Source of the DNA: Lachnospiraceae bacterium
GTDB lineage: Bacteria > Bacillota > Clostridia > Lachnospirales > Lachnospiraceae
Length of the DNA stretch: 43,653 nt
Direction of reading: 5' to 3'
Assembly (NCBI GenBank): GCA_024684675.1
Contig: JAIKWO010000136.1
Coordinates: 1 to 43,653 of the forward strand
A program made the translations under genes and the position numbers. Position 1 is the stretch's first letter, and the number at the start of each line of letters is the position of its first letter. Below are positions 24,328 through 33,551 of this stretch, one piece after another. Below the pieces are notes generated by a model that saw only the letters and a list, made by a program, of their open reading frames with translations, had not been told where the DNA came from and made no database searches.

Positions 24328-25647
24328 TCACTTCTCTGCCGTCCATGCTTCGTCATAGAATCGCTCTGCGGCCTCACGCGCCGTGATCGATCCGACCAGA
24401 ATATCATTTTCCAAACGGATGAGGAGCGTATTGAGCCGGTCATTCTCCGCCCGGTACGGGCTTGGGATCTTTCCGGCTTTTGGGAGCACGATGTTTTCGA
24501 GGTACTCCATCTCTTTTGTTTTCATCGAATCGACACTGCCCATCTGCCAGCGCCGATAACTCTTGTCAGCGGACAGCCCCTTTCCGCCCATGATCTTGTC
24601 GAGATGGATCTGCTCATGGCTGAAAGCATTGATCACATTCGCACACTCCTGCTCGAAATCCGTATAGGCTGCGATCGTGTAAAAACCACTCGGCACATAG
24701 AAGATCGAACGGTCAAAATGATCGGACGGCCAGGTCGTGATCGCAAGTTCCACACCTGTTTTTGCGCCTTTCTGTCCCGTAACAAGGTCGTTGGAATGAT
24801 AAAATCCGCACCAGCTCATGTTGCTCGGTCCGTTCCCGCTCGTCAGCGGACTCTCCGCGATGCTGTCACTTTCCGTTCGCCCAAATGCATTCCTGTCAAA
24901 AGCCCAGCCCTCACGGGAAGCCGTCTCATACAGTTCAAAGAACGGGAGCGTATCCATGGGATCCTCATAGCCCGGTCCGTTTTCTCCGAAAACATTTTTT
25001 CCTTCGCCTCGAAGAATGTATGAAAGAAGATTCAGAGACTGCTCTTCAGGGAGCAGTGTCTTGTATCTGGTCTGGTTATAAACGCGTCTGCAATCCAGCG
25101 CAAACTCGGAAAGGGTCATCCCGTCCCTGAGCGTTATGCCTGCCTGCGCCGTGATCGCCTCGTTATAAAGGAGCGCCGGTGCCTTGATCCCGATCGGAAT
25201 ACCGACCTGTCGGCCGCCAAACTGTCCGCACGCCAGAAGCATCGGATCGATCCCCTCCACCGAGATCCTGCCGCTTGTGATATAGGAATCGAGCGGAAAG
25301 AGCTGATTTTTTTTGGCAAAAACATCCAGGTGCAGATAGTCGAGCACCATCAGATCGGGCAATTCATGATTCGCAGCCGCCATATACAGCCGGTCCCAAT
25401 AACCGTTGTCCGAACCGTAGCTTAAAGAAAGCGAAATTCCCGGGTGACGCTTCTCATAGGATGTCAGGCCCTCCTGCACATCCGCGCCGAACACGTTATC
25501 ACCCATCCAGGAAAACGAGAGTTTCTTCTCACTCTTTTCTGCCTCCGGCATCTGATCACGGGGTTTCATATGTAAGAATAAATAGATGATCGCGGCAAAC
25601 ATTGCTGCCATGAACAGCAGAACCGCGAATAAAAAAGTCTTTTTCAT
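24328..25647 (-). CDS. Membrane-anchored extracellular solute-binding protein (family 1 type)
   Basis: This protein of about 439 residues resembles sugar-type ABC solute-binding proteins: a G-L-T-S-Y-E-K-R-H-P-G-I-S segment near residue 55 (the usual F-E-x-x-x-P-x-I-x-V), L-P-D-L-M-V-L-D near 90, and a late W-Q-M-G segment. The N-terminus is a single hydrophobic helix (residues 4-25) with no lipobox cysteine, so it seems held by an uncleaved anchor. No permease or ATPase gene is adjacent. It diverges from a YesM/YesN-type sensor pair, so it may be a sensing partner rather than a transport component (inference). ATG at 25647 follows AAGGAAG. Confidence 0.75.
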   Translation of the reverse strand: MKKTFLFAVLLFMAAMFAAIIYLFLHMKPRDQMPEAEKSEKKLSFSWMGDNVFGADVQEGLTSYEKRHPGISLSLSYGSDNGYWDRLYMAAANHELPDLMVLDYLHLDVFAKKNQLFPLDSYITSGRISVEGIDPMLLACGQFGGRQVGIPIGIKAPALLYNEAITAQAGITLRDGMTLSEFALDCRRVYNQTRYKTLLPEEQSLNLLSYILRGEGKNVFGENGPGYEDPMDTLPFFELYETASREGWAFDRNAFGRTESDSIAESPLTSGNGPSNMSWCGFYHSNDLVTGQKGAKTGVELAITTWPSDHFDRSIFYVPSGFYTIAAYTDFEQECANVINAFSHEQIHLDKIMGGKGLSADKSYRRWQMGSVDSMKTKEMEYLENIVLPKAGKIPSPYRAENDRLNTLLIRLENDILVGSITAREAAERFYDEAWTAEK

Positions 25648-25744
25648 TACTTCCTTGCAAATGCGGATCAATCCCTGTATTCTGTGTTTAAAACTGTTAC
25701 CACTAATCTAATGATTCAAAACATAAGTGTCAAGAGGCGGCTCT

Positions 25745-27541
25745 GTGCGAACCTTTCAAACCATTATGAGAAAATTTGCGGGAATTTCCATGCGTACGAA
25801 GTTCCTGATCATCATTCTGCTTTCCAATGCCATGATCGTCGGATCGCTGTCTGTCGTTTTCAGCATCGTCACCGAGCGGCACCGCGAAGTTCTGTTCAAC
25901 GAAACAGCCGCACGTCTCGCCTATACGGGACGCGAGCTCGAGCGTCAGCTCGATTCACTTAAGACGCTTTCCAAAACGATCGCTTCATCACCCGAAGTAC
26001 AGATGCATTTGAATACGCTTCGCAGTACTTCCAACTATTCGGAAAAAAAGCGAGCCACGCAGATCCTCAGCATATATCTGCAGCAGATGCAATATGAAAG
26101 TCCTGACGACATCGTTACATTCTTAAGTTTGCAGACCCCCATCACGCAGATCGGGACGCGTCTTGCTTCCACCGGAAGGATGTCTCCCTCAACGCATTCT
26201 TCAATCCTGCAACAGGCGCTTGCAAACGAAGGTGTGCCGAGTTTTATAAACGATAAAAAAGGCGACTTCGGCCTCATCCTCATCAGAGCAGTCAGACAGG
26301 CATCGGACCTGTCCCTGGATAACCTTGGCGCTGTTTTGGTCGGCGTCGACATCCGGCAGCTCATGAACCGCACCATGGAAAATCTGACGGGCTCTGACAA
26401 CCAGGCACTGATCCTCCATTCCGGTGATTCGCTTTTCTATCACTCGGACAGCCTCGACGAAAAGGCCGCCACAACGATCTCGCGTGATATGCGGGGTGAC
26501 TACGGGCTTCTTCCGTATGATGGCAAGACTTATTTTGCCGTCAAAGGAAAGCTTGCAAGCTACGGCTGGAGCTACATCTATTTGCTGGACTATACAGGCA
26601 TGCAGCAGCTTCTGGAGAGAACGCAGATGTTCGTTCTTCTCTGCATGGTCTTCATTACGATACTGATCATCTTCCTCGGGCAGGGCGCGATCGAATCCAC
26701 ATTACGGCATCTTGATAACCTCATGAGCAAGATCATCTGCTTCCGGAAACAGCAGCCGATCGAACCGCTCTTCGTCTTTGATTATTCGGATCGAACGGAC
26801 GAGCTCGGCGCTTTGCACAACCAGTTCGATGCCATGACGGATCGTATTAATACGCTGATCCGTGAGAACTATAAGAACGAGCTCCTAAAACAAAAGGCTG
26901 AGCTGCAGGCGCTTCGTGCGCAGATCAACCCGCATTTTCTCTATAACACCCTGAATTCGATCAACTGGAACGCCAAGGCGATCGGTGCCGATCACATCTC
27001 CTTGATGGTCGAATCGCTCGGCAAGATCCTGCGTATGTCGATCAGTGATGTCGATGCCCCGTTTACGGTAGGCGACGCTGTAGAGATGCAGGAAGCGTAT
27101 CTGACGATCCAGAAGATCCGCTACGAAAAACGTCTGGAATACAGGATCGATATTCCCAAGGAGTATGAGCGGATCTCTGTACCGCGTCTGATCCTGCAGC
27201 CGATCGTGGAGAATGCCGTTCGCTACGGCGTCGAAGAAAATCTGGACACCACTTTTATCCTCATCACCGCAAAAAAAGACGGCGACGACCTCGTGTTCAC
27301 CGTACAGAACAGCGGATCGGAATTCCCGGATGACCTGTTGGAAAATCTGAGCAATAAAACCGTTCTCCCGCACGGATTCGGAATCGGTCTTTTGAATATT
27401 CACAAGCGTCTGCGCTATACCTATGGCGATTCTTACGGTCTGACGCTTGAAAACAGGGATGAGATGGCAACCGTTCATGTAAGGGTCCCCATCTCACCGG
27501 AAGGAAAAGGTACATCTCATGCTGAAACTGATCATTGTTGA
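25745..27541 (+). CDS. Sensor histidine kinase, YesM/LytS type with Cache-like sensor
   Basis: TM1 lies near residues 20-40, an extracellular sensor region follows (about 45-285), then TM2 near 290-312, a HAMP linker, and a His_kinase domain with the phosphorylated histidine at about residue 396 in Q-I-N-P-H-F-L-Y-N-T-L-N. The HATPase domain shows P-I-V-E-N-A-V-R-Y-G (N box) and H-G-F-G-I-G-L-L-N-I. The start is uncertain: GTG 25745 has AGAGGCGG four bases upstream, while GTG 25727 and ATG 25766 are alternatives. The stop overlaps the regulator gene by 23 bases. Such kinases often sense sugars or oligosaccharides. Confidence 0.92.
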   Translation: MRTFQTIMRKFAGISMRTKFLIIILLSNAMIVGSLSVVFSIVTERHREVLFNETAARLAYTGRELERQLDSLKTLSKTIASSPEVQMHLNTLRSTSNYSEKKRATQILSIYLQQMQYESPDDIVTFLSLQTPITQIGTRLASTGRMSPSTHSSILQQALANEGVPSFINDKKGDFGLILIRAVRQASDLSLDNLGAVLVGVDIRQLMNRTMENLTGSDNQALILHSGDSLFYHSDSLDEKAATTISRDMRGDYGLLPYDGKTYFAVKGKLASYGWSYIYLLDYTGMQQLLERTQMFVLLCMVFITILIIFLGQGAIESTLRHLDNLMSKIICFRKQQPIEPLFVFDYSDRTDELGALHNQFDAMTDRINTLIRENYKNELLKQKAELQALRAQINPHFLYNTLNSINWNAKAIGADHISLMVESLGKILRMSISDVDAPFTVGDAVEMQEAYLTIQKIRYEKRLEYRIDIPKEYERISVPRLILQPIVENAVRYGVEENLDTTFILITAKKDGDDLVFTVQNSGSEFPDDLLENLSNKTVLPHGFGIGLLNIHKRLRYTYGDSYGLTLENRDEMATVHVRVPISPEGKGTSHAETDHC

Positions 27542-29009
27542 CGACGAACCGATGGTGTGTGAATCTATGCGTTCCATGATCGACTGGAGCGCGATCGGGA
27601 TCGAAGTGATCGCGACCTGCAGTAACGGGATCGACGCTCTGGATGTCATCATCGACGAGCATCCCGACATCGTCATGTCGGATATCAAGATGCCCGTCAT
27701 GGACGGAATCGATCTATTAAAACACGCAAAACAGATCAATCCCAAAGTGGAATTCATTTTCATCACCGGCTTTGCAGAGTTTGAATATGCAAGGACTGCC
27801 ATGAGATACGGCGTCCACCACTATCTCATCAAACCGTGCGGCGAGAAGGAGATCTTAGAGGCCGTATCCGCAGCAGCTAAGTCTGTCCATGCTTCCAAAG
27901 AGGCATTCGACGTTGCATTCTCCAATCCCGAATTTGCGATGCAAAACCATCTCGTCGCCAAGTACTTCGGCTACGAAAACATCTTTAAAGACAGATGGGC
28001 GGAACAGACAACCATTGAGCAGGAAAAAACACCGTATATCAGTGTGGAGCTTTTCCCGTTTCCTGCCGAGAAAGGGACAGACCTTGTAAAAGCGCTCCGT
28101 CATGACTGGGTAAAGGCCTATCCGCAGATCCCCCTGCATATCGTATCGACACATACTTCCGCCCGGGTTTTCTTCGAAGACAACGGCGAATTCTCCACAG
28201 ACACCTTTGAAAAGTCCGTACGAAATTATATGATGCGTTATTTCGGCGAGATCCGTAATATCATTTTCCATCGGTATGATAACCTGAATCTCCTGATCGG
28301 TGAGCTCCTTCCCTACATGAAAGCCACGGATGTCATCTATTTCTATCGGGATGGAGAGCAGATCCCCGTTGCAAGCTCACATTCCCTGCTTGACTCCTGT
28401 ATTCTGGCGACCGAAAAGATCCTGTCCGGCTCCGATGCGGAAAAGGAACATGCGCGCTATGAGCTGTCCCACATGCTCAATCGAACGGAAAGCCTGTATA
28501 TTCTGCAGGGCATCATCTCGATCCTGACACGCAGGGTTGAAAAAGAACGGAATTTAGGTCCGGATCTGACATTTCATGCACAGCTCTACGAAGCGATCGA
28601 TACGCTTGCGGATGCTTTTATCACATGGCTTTCTACCGTCAATGACAAAAAAAAGACCGCCTCGGAATACAAGGATTATATCCAGACAGCGATCTCCTAT
28701 GTGGAGGAGCATATCAGCGATTCTTCGCTTTCGCTGAAATGGATCTCCGAAAATATTCTCTTTATGAATGTCGATTACGTCAGCAAGCAGTTCCTGAAGC
28801 AGACCGGCATGAAGTTCTCACAGTATTTAAATAAACTGCGGATCGACAAGGCCAAGCTGATGCTGATCAATACCCCGGAGATGACCATGACAGAGATCGC
28901 GGAAGCGATCGGCTGCGGCAACAATCCGTTCTATTTCAGCCAGCTCTTTAAAAAGCAGACGGGCCAGACACCTTCCGCATTTGCCAAAGCGCAAAAGGAG
29001 CTCCGCTAG
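27519..29009 (+). CDS. Response regulator with AraC-type DNA-binding domain (YesN type)
   Basis: In this 496-residue protein the receiver domain (1-120) has acidic D-D-E at 8-10, the phospho-acceptor Asp in M-S-D-I-K-M-P near residue 55, and the conserved Lys in L-I-K-P near 105. A long middle region of about 250 residues carries no known motif. The C-terminal AraC/XylS double helix-turn-helix (about 390-490) includes Y-V-S-K-Q-F-L-K-Q-T-G and the P-F-Y-F-S-Q-L-F-K-K-Q-T-G signature. It is translated with the kinase gene (23-base overlap). The divergent solute-binding protein gene is the obvious candidate target. Confidence 0.94.
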   Translation: MLKLIIVDDEPMVCESMRSMIDWSAIGIEVIATCSNGIDALDVIIDEHPDIVMSDIKMPVMDGIDLLKHAKQINPKVEFIFITGFAEFEYARTAMRYGVHHYLIKPCGEKEILEAVSAAAKSVHASKEAFDVAFSNPEFAMQNHLVAKYFGYENIFKDRWAEQTTIEQEKTPYISVELFPFPAEKGTDLVKALRHDWVKAYPQIPLHIVSTHTSARVFFEDNGEFSTDTFEKSVRNYMMRYFGEIRNIIFHRYDNLNLLIGELLPYMKATDVIYFYRDGEQIPVASSHSLLDSCILATEKILSGSDAEKEHARYELSHMLNRTESLYILQGIISILTRRVEKERNLGPDLTFHAQLYEAIDTLADAFITWLSTVNDKKKTASEYKDYIQTAISYVEEHISDSSLSLKWISENILFMNVDYVSKQFLKQTGMKFSQYLNKLRIDKAKLMLINTPEMTMTEIAEAIGCGNNPFYFSQLFKKQTGQTPSAFAKAQKELR

Positions 29010-29806
29010 GCTTCCGGCTCATGCTCCGGCTCTTCGGATACGCTCTCCCGGACTGCATTCTGCGCATCACGCTTTGCAGCAGATCTTCTGGCCGTGAGCA
29101 CGCCGATGAGCTTAACGACCGCCACGGTCAAAACCAGAAATCCGACGATCACCAGGATCAGAAAGACGATGGAAACACTGTTTTCAATGATCCAGAGCGC
29201 TGCCGGAAGTGCCGCAAAGCAGAACGCACCTGCGATCAAAAGATGACCGATCAGCCAGCCGGCCTCTCCCGTTGCAATAAGGACGGCAAAGGAAAGAACC
29301 GAGATCAGCGCAATCAGCGATGTGATCAGGAGAATGCTTTTGATCCTGTCGGGATCAGCACCTGCCAAAAGCGAACCGGCGATTCCTTCTTCGCTTCCCA
29401 AAGCGGATGACAGATAGACCCCGAAGGTGCCGACAAGTAATATGACAATCGCGTCAAGGATCAGCACAAAGCGCCGAACTGCGCCTGCTTTTTTGAATGA
29501 CAGCAGCATCATAAACAACAATCCGACACCAAAACAGAGAAGTGACAGGATTCCGAGGACGCCGCTGTAGAGATTGCCGACCGTTCCGGTCACGAACCCT
29601 TTTCCGACCGCCGAGATACCGGATGAAGAGATCACTTCAACCTGATCACCGTAAGCACCATTCTGAACAAAACGGACAAGCGATACGATAAAGCCGATCA
29701 CCGACAGGATTACCATCACAGGTGGTAGTATTGCCGCCGTCCCAATCAACGGGTCATTCTTGATGTTTTTGATCGCATCGATATTTTTTGCAAGCATTTC
29801 TTTCAT
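29006..29806 (-). CDS. Hypothetical membrane protein, about six helices
   Basis: This is a 266-residue protein of unknown family. Hydrophobic segments lie near residues 25-47, 78-103, 112-132, 158-178, 185-205 and 210-238, followed by a charged tail rich in Glu and Arg (R-R-S-A-A-K-R then E-P-E-H-E-P-E-A). The loop between helices 1 and 2 (about 50-75) is Gly/Ser/Val-rich. A GGGGGTTAGAAG stretch gives a plausible ribosome site. Its 3' end overlaps the convergent regulator gene by four bases. Confidence 0.7.
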   Translation of the reverse strand: MKEMLAKNIDAIKNIKNDPLIGTAAILPPVMVILSVIGFIVSLVRFVQNGAYGDQVEVISSSGISAVGKGFVTGTVGNLYSGVLGILSLLCFGVGLLFMMLLSFKKAGAVRRFVLILDAIVILLVGTFGVYLSSALGSEEGIAGSLLAGADPDRIKSILLITSLIALISVLSFAVLIATGEAGWLIGHLLIAGAFCFAALPAALWIIENSVSIVFLILVIVGFLVLTVAVVKLIGVLTARRSAAKRDAQNAVRESVSEEPEHEPEA

Positions 29807-29868
29807 CTTCTAACCCCCCATACAAACTTTTCTCAAGTATAACATATTCAAAAGAAAGACTGATTGTA

Positions 29869-30639
29869 TTACAGAAGTGTCAGTCCGTAGAACAGGATCA
29901 AATGTGACGGATAGAACAGATAGCAGGCAAGTTTCCCCGGCATACTTCCCTTTTCACCGTTATAACGCTCGATCGGAATCAATGCAAGAAGACCCGAAAC
30001 CTCCGTCAGCATCAGAAGGATTCCTTTCTCCGGGAAGGGTGCCGTACAAATCGGCATACTGCCAAAATACGGCGTCAGGAAAAAGAAGAACATAGACAAC
30101 GCACCTATCCACAGAAGGTACTGATCCGACCGAAGATACAAAAGGTAAAACAGAAGGATCAGATACACACCGGCAAATCCGTAATCTGTCCGAAGAAGCA
30201 CGGCCAATACGCCGAATGCGGCAATCGAAGCCGCACGTGCCGCAACCTGCAACGGCAGGCTTTTTTTGACCAAAGAGCCGACAAGATCCCACACTGCGAT
30301 CAGAAGGCCACCAAGAAAAAGCGTCAGGATCGTGCTCTGATGCGCATTATCACATAAGCGATGCGCACGACACAGATCATACGGGATCTCCGAGATAAGT
30401 GCCAAAAGTAAAAGGCGGGTCAGATAACGCACCCGGCTCCCCGTACGGCGCATGCCTTCCGCCACAAAAAAAGCAAACAAAAAAAGAGCAGGACGTCCCA
30501 GTGTCCGCAAAATATTGTAAAGCGGATCGCGGGAAGCATCCGCTCCGATTCCGGTCAAGTACGGTTCCAGCACAAAAGCCGCCGTGTGATCACACAGCAT
30601 GGCGCCATATGCAATATATTTCATTTTAGAAGCATTCAT
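29869..30639 (-). CDS. TraX-family membrane protein
   Basis: This 256-residue protein has about eight helices. The N-terminal M-K-Y-I-A-Y-G-A-M-L-C-D-H-T-A segment, R-T-L-G-R-P-A-L-F-L-F-A-F-F-V-A-E-G near residue 48, and L-I-S-E-I-P-Y-D near 80 are typical of the TraX family. The F-plasmid member acetylates pilin, but most chromosomal copies in Firmicutes are of unknown role and are thought to be membrane acyltransferase-like. No conjugation genes are nearby. AAGGAG precedes the ATG, and a good promoter lies upstream. Confidence 0.82.
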   Translation of the reverse strand: MNASKMKYIAYGAMLCDHTAAFVLEPYLTGIGADASRDPLYNILRTLGRPALFLFAFFVAEGMRRTGSRVRYLTRLLLLALISEIPYDLCRAHRLCDNAHQSTILTLFLGGLLIAVWDLVGSLVKKSLPLQVAARAASIAAFGVLAVLLRTDYGFAGVYLILLFYLLYLRSDQYLLWIGALSMFFFFLTPYFGSMPICTAPFPEKGILLMLTEVSGLLALIPIERYNGEKGSMPGKLACYLFYPSHLILFYGLTLL

Positions 30640-30668
30640 TGACCCGCTCCTTATCGCCTGCGCTATTT

Positions 30669-30697
30669 ATTATAACGTGAGATGCGCCTTTTTTCAA
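30669..30697 (-). promoter_or_regulatory. Promoter of the TraX-family gene
   Basis: On the minus strand TTGAAA (30692-30697) and a perfect TATAAT (30669-30674) are 17 bases apart. Confidence 0.7.
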
Positions 30698-30773
30698 AAG
30701 CTTTGTGACAATTCCGGCGCAAACATGTAAAATGGGAAAAGGAAACAGCATGAAAAGAAAAGGAGATAATCTA

Positions 30774-31697
30774 ATGGCAAAACGAATTTTGGATTGCAAT
30801 GCTTCCGATTTCATTTCTTTTGATAAAAATGACCTGCTTTCAGCTATTAAGAAAGCGGAAGGCCGCACGATCCTGGCAGAAACCATCGGAATTATGCAGC
30901 CTCTTTTACTGGATGTTACAAATGCGGAGCTCGCAGCTTCGATGGGCGCGGATCTCATCCTCCTCAACATGTTTGATGTGTGGGATCCCGTTGTAAACGG
31001 CCTTCCTGATATGGGGCCTGATTTTGACAAAAAGGAGACCATCCGGCTGATCAAAAAGCTGACCGGACGCCCCGTCGGGATCAACTTAGAGCCTGTTCGC
31101 GCAGATTTCCAGGCAGAAAGCACGATGAGTGAAGGACGCAAAGCAACCGTGGAGAACGGCAAGCGTGCTGCCGAGATGGGTGCAGATCTGATCCTTCTGA
31201 CCGGTAATCCGGGAACGGGCGTCGGCAATGAAGAGATTACCGCGACACTGACCGCCTACAAGGAAGCATTCGGCGATAAGCTGATCCTGGCTGCCGGCAA
31301 GATGCATGCCGCAGGGATCTTAAATGAAGCTGCCGATAAGATCATCACAAAAGAAGACATCAAGCGCTTTGTGGATGCCGGCGCAGACATCATCCTGCTT
31401 CCCGCTCCGGGCACTGTCCCGGGCATCACCGAGCAGCTTGTTACGGAACTTGTCGCTTATGCGCATTCACTTGGCGTCCTGACACTGACCGCGATCGGCA
31501 CATCCCAGGAAGGCGCCGATACGGATACGATCAAACGCATCGCCCTGATGGCAAAGATGACCGGCACAGATATCCATCATCTCGGTGACAGCGGCTATCC
31601 CGGCATCACCGTTCCTGAGAACATCACGGCCTATTCCATCGCGATCCGCGGCGTCCGCCACACGTACCGCCGCATGGCAATGTCGATTGAAAGATAG
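30774..31697 (+). CDS. DUF7916 family TIM-barrel protein (PEP mutase-like)
   Basis: This is a 307-residue protein with repeated barrel-like strands: A-D-L-I-L-L-N near residue 57, P-V-G-I-N-L-E-P near 100, A-D-L-I-L-L-T-G-N-P near 138, and A-D-I-I-L-L-P-A-P near 205. Relatives are often named haloacid dehalogenase-like or PEP phosphonomutase, but those names are poorly supported; the pattern fits a TIM barrel that binds a phosphorylated or carboxylated ligand. The start at 30774 follows AAAGGAGA; an upstream extension has none. It stands alone between two promoters and a terminator shared with the convergent radical SAM gene. Confidence 0.75.
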   Translation: MAKRILDCNASDFISFDKNDLLSAIKKAEGRTILAETIGIMQPLLLDVTNAELAASMGADLILLNMFDVWDPVVNGLPDMGPDFDKKETIRLIKKLTGRPVGINLEPVRADFQAESTMSEGRKATVENGKRAAEMGADLILLTGNPGTGVGNEEITATLTAYKEAFGDKLILAAGKMHAAGILNEAADKIITKEDIKRFVDAGADIILLPAPGTVPGITEQLVTELVAYAHSLGVLTLTAIGTSQEGADTDTIKRIALMAKMTGTDIHHLGDSGYPGITVPENITAYSIAIRGVRHTYRRMAMSIER

Positions 31698-31701
31698 ATA
31701 G

Positions 31702-31734
31702 ACAGCAGGTCATTTCGACCTGCTGTTATCTTTT
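31702..31734. terminator. Bidirectional terminator between the DUF7916 and radical SAM genes
   Basis: ACAGCAGGTC pairs with GACCTGCTGT over a 5-base loop, followed on the plus strand by TATCTTTT. The last base of the radical SAM stop codon falls at the edge of the stem, so leftward transcripts also meet it. Confidence 0.75.
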
Positions 31735-33234
31735 GTCAAAAATCTTGATCTTCTCCAAAACAGGAGCCATCTCGACCGGTTTGCCCGTTGTCAGGATCCG
31801 GCGTTCTGATTCCGTCAGCTTAGAAAGAGGCTGAAACAGCGACTCCGACAGCTGCTCTTCCTGTGTCTCCTCCCACTTGCGTCCGATCACTCTTGATGCC
31901 GTGAAAGCAAACGTTTCCCTTTCTTCGCCGCAGAATTCCCTGAAATAATCTCCGTGATATCTTCCGGCATCTGCTGCGCATCCGCCGCGGCATGCCAGAA
32001 TGTGCGGACATGTACGACACGGTTCCATGTGATCGGATGTGCGAAGCCTCCACTTGGCCTTATTATAATTAAAGAAAAACCGTCCACTCTCCACATCGGT
32101 GAATCCGACCGAGTCCTGCTCTCTAGCCACAACATCCCAGCAGGCATAGATCCTGCCGTCCGGCCCGATCACAAGTGCGCCGGATTCTGCCCCGCAAAAG
32201 GCGGTCGTAAAGGCCGGGGAACCCTCCCCTGAAAGCAACGGCTCCAACGCTGTAAGATGCATGCCAAACCGGCTTTCATGTCTGATCGCATCAAGAGGCT
32301 TGATGCCAAGAGACAACAGCTTGTCCATGACCATCTGATCGGTAACCTGCCCCGGCGCCCCCGTTACAGCCTTGAAATAGCAGCTAAAGCGGTCGGGTGT
32401 CTGCTTTAACCCGCGCCGGTCCAGATCGGCAAGCAACGTGCCGATCTCGCCAAGATTTTCTCCATCCACATTAACACGAAGCGTGATCCCGACCCCATGC
32501 TCGAGTGCTAGGCTGATGTTACTCATAATGCGCTCATAGGTCGGAACGCCGTCCCTGTGGAGACGCCGCCTGTCATTGAGTGCTCCTACGCCATCAACGG
32601 TGATCTGCAAGCGTTTAAACCGGAACTCTTCCAGCAGATCCATATACGCATCAAGCTCATAGCCGTTGGTGATCGCATCCAGCTTCAAGTCAAGCGCGCG
32701 CGCATGCTCGCAGATGCTTTGCACGGCCGCACGGTTTTCTTTGAGAAAAGGTTCCCCGCCGTACAGCGACAGCTCGCCGATCTGATAACCCCTCTCTCTA
32801 CGCTCCTTCAAGGCCGCAAAAACAGCATCGATCATCTTAGGCGATATCGTCTTATGAAGCCACTCGGCATCCCGCGACAGCCTGTGCTTCTCAAAGCAGT
32901 ACGGACACCGGAAGTTGCAATTGTACGTCGGCATGATAACCGGCTTGATCACAGCGCGGTTCACGATCCGGTCGCAAATATGACCGATCAGCAGCGCATC
33001 ATCAAGCTCTTCTGTCTCACTTCTTTGCGTGATATGACCGCGAGCGATCAACCTCTCATACACAGATGATGAGAGGCCGGAGGGGTCCCCTGCTTTGATC
33101 ATTTGCGCCGACTTTTCATCGACCACATCGACCGCTCCATACAGACCGTTGATCAGCAGCTTTTTCCCGGTGATCTCCCGGTCGTCCAAGCCGACGAGCG
33201 GCAGGATCATCTCATAAATACTGCTTCTTGTCAT
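31726..33234 (-). CDS. Radical SAM/SPASM peptide maturase
   Basis: This is an enzyme of about 502 residues. The N-terminal 95 residues look like the small recognition region found in peptide maturases. The radical SAM motif C-N-F-R-C-P-Y-C lies at about 106-113. S-L-Y-G-G-E-P follows as the SAM-binding G-G-E motif. A SPASM region (about 340-450) has F-C-G-A-E-S, Y-A-C-W-D, then C-R-T-C-P-H-I-L-A-C-R-G-G-C and F-C-G-E-E, enough cysteines for two auxiliary iron-sulfur clusters. It starts eight bases after the stop of a Nif11-type precursor gene, so it should modify that peptide. Thioether formation is the likely chemistry, as in PapB-type ranthipeptide synthases (inference). Confidence 0.9.
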   Translation of the reverse strand: MTRSSIYEMILPLVGLDDREITGKKLLINGLYGAVDVVDEKSAQMIKAGDPSGLSSSVYERLIARGHITQRSETEELDDALLIGHICDRIVNRAVIKPVIMPTYNCNFRCPYCFEKHRLSRDAEWLHKTISPKMIDAVFAALKERRERGYQIGELSLYGGEPFLKENRAAVQSICEHARALDLKLDAITNGYELDAYMDLLEEFRFKRLQITVDGVGALNDRRRLHRDGVPTYERIMSNISLALEHGVGITLRVNVDGENLGEIGTLLADLDRRGLKQTPDRFSCYFKAVTGAPGQVTDQMVMDKLLSLGIKPLDAIRHESRFGMHLTALEPLLSGEGSPAFTTAFCGAESGALVIGPDGRIYACWDVVAREQDSVGFTDVESGRFFFNYNKAKWRLRTSDHMEPCRTCPHILACRGGCAADAGRYHGDYFREFCGEERETFAFTASRVIGRKWEETQEEQLSESLFQPLSKLTESERRILTTGKPVEMAPVLEKIKIFDKR

Positions 33235-33242
33235 GTATCTTA

Positions 33243-33494
33243 TCAATCTAACGTGCCGCACTTAAACGAGCAGCCGTCGATCATATAACAAGTCTTGGCA
33301 CCGCCTGACACTTTCTGAAGCATTTCATCATCCAGTTCAAAATCCAATGCCTCTGACAGAAAAGCTTCCGCTTCTTCCTTTGTGATCTCAAAGCCGCTTT
33401 CCTTTGCATGCGCGACCAGTTCATCGGCGGTCTTGCACGCCATCGCCTTCTCAATCTGTTCCTTGGTTAATTTGCTAAAGTCAACATAAGCCAT
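33243..33494 (-). CDS. Nif11-like RiPP precursor peptide
   Basis: In this 83-residue precursor, residues 1-65 form a Nif11-like leader: K-L-T-K-E-Q-I-E-K-A-M-A-C-K-T-A-D-E-L near 8-26, I-T-K-E-E-A-E-A-F near 37-45, and a cleavage-type V-S-G-G at 62-65. The 18-residue core (66-83) has three cysteines: C69-x3-D73, C75-x3-C79 and C79-x3-D83. Cys-x3-Asp is the bridge spacing of PapA/freyrasin. AAAAGGAGGA lies ahead of the ATG. brnQ is 57 bases upstream and the maturase eight bases downstream. No dedicated protease or exporter is present nearby. Confidence 0.9.
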   Translation of the reverse strand: MAYVDFSKLTKEQIEKAMACKTADELVAHAKESGFEITKEEAEAFLSEALDFELDDEMLQKVSGGAKTCYMIDGCSFKCGTLD

Positions 33495-33551
33495 TTCCGT
33501 CCTCCTTTTTTATGCACGCATCATTTGCGCTTTGTTTATCTGTCGATCTGA

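Noticed and set aside
29869-30639. TraX-family gene as a sign of a conjugative plasmid or integrative element
   Set aside because: No relaxase, coupling protein, integrase or attachment repeats are nearby, and TraX-family genes are common on Firmicute chromosomes.
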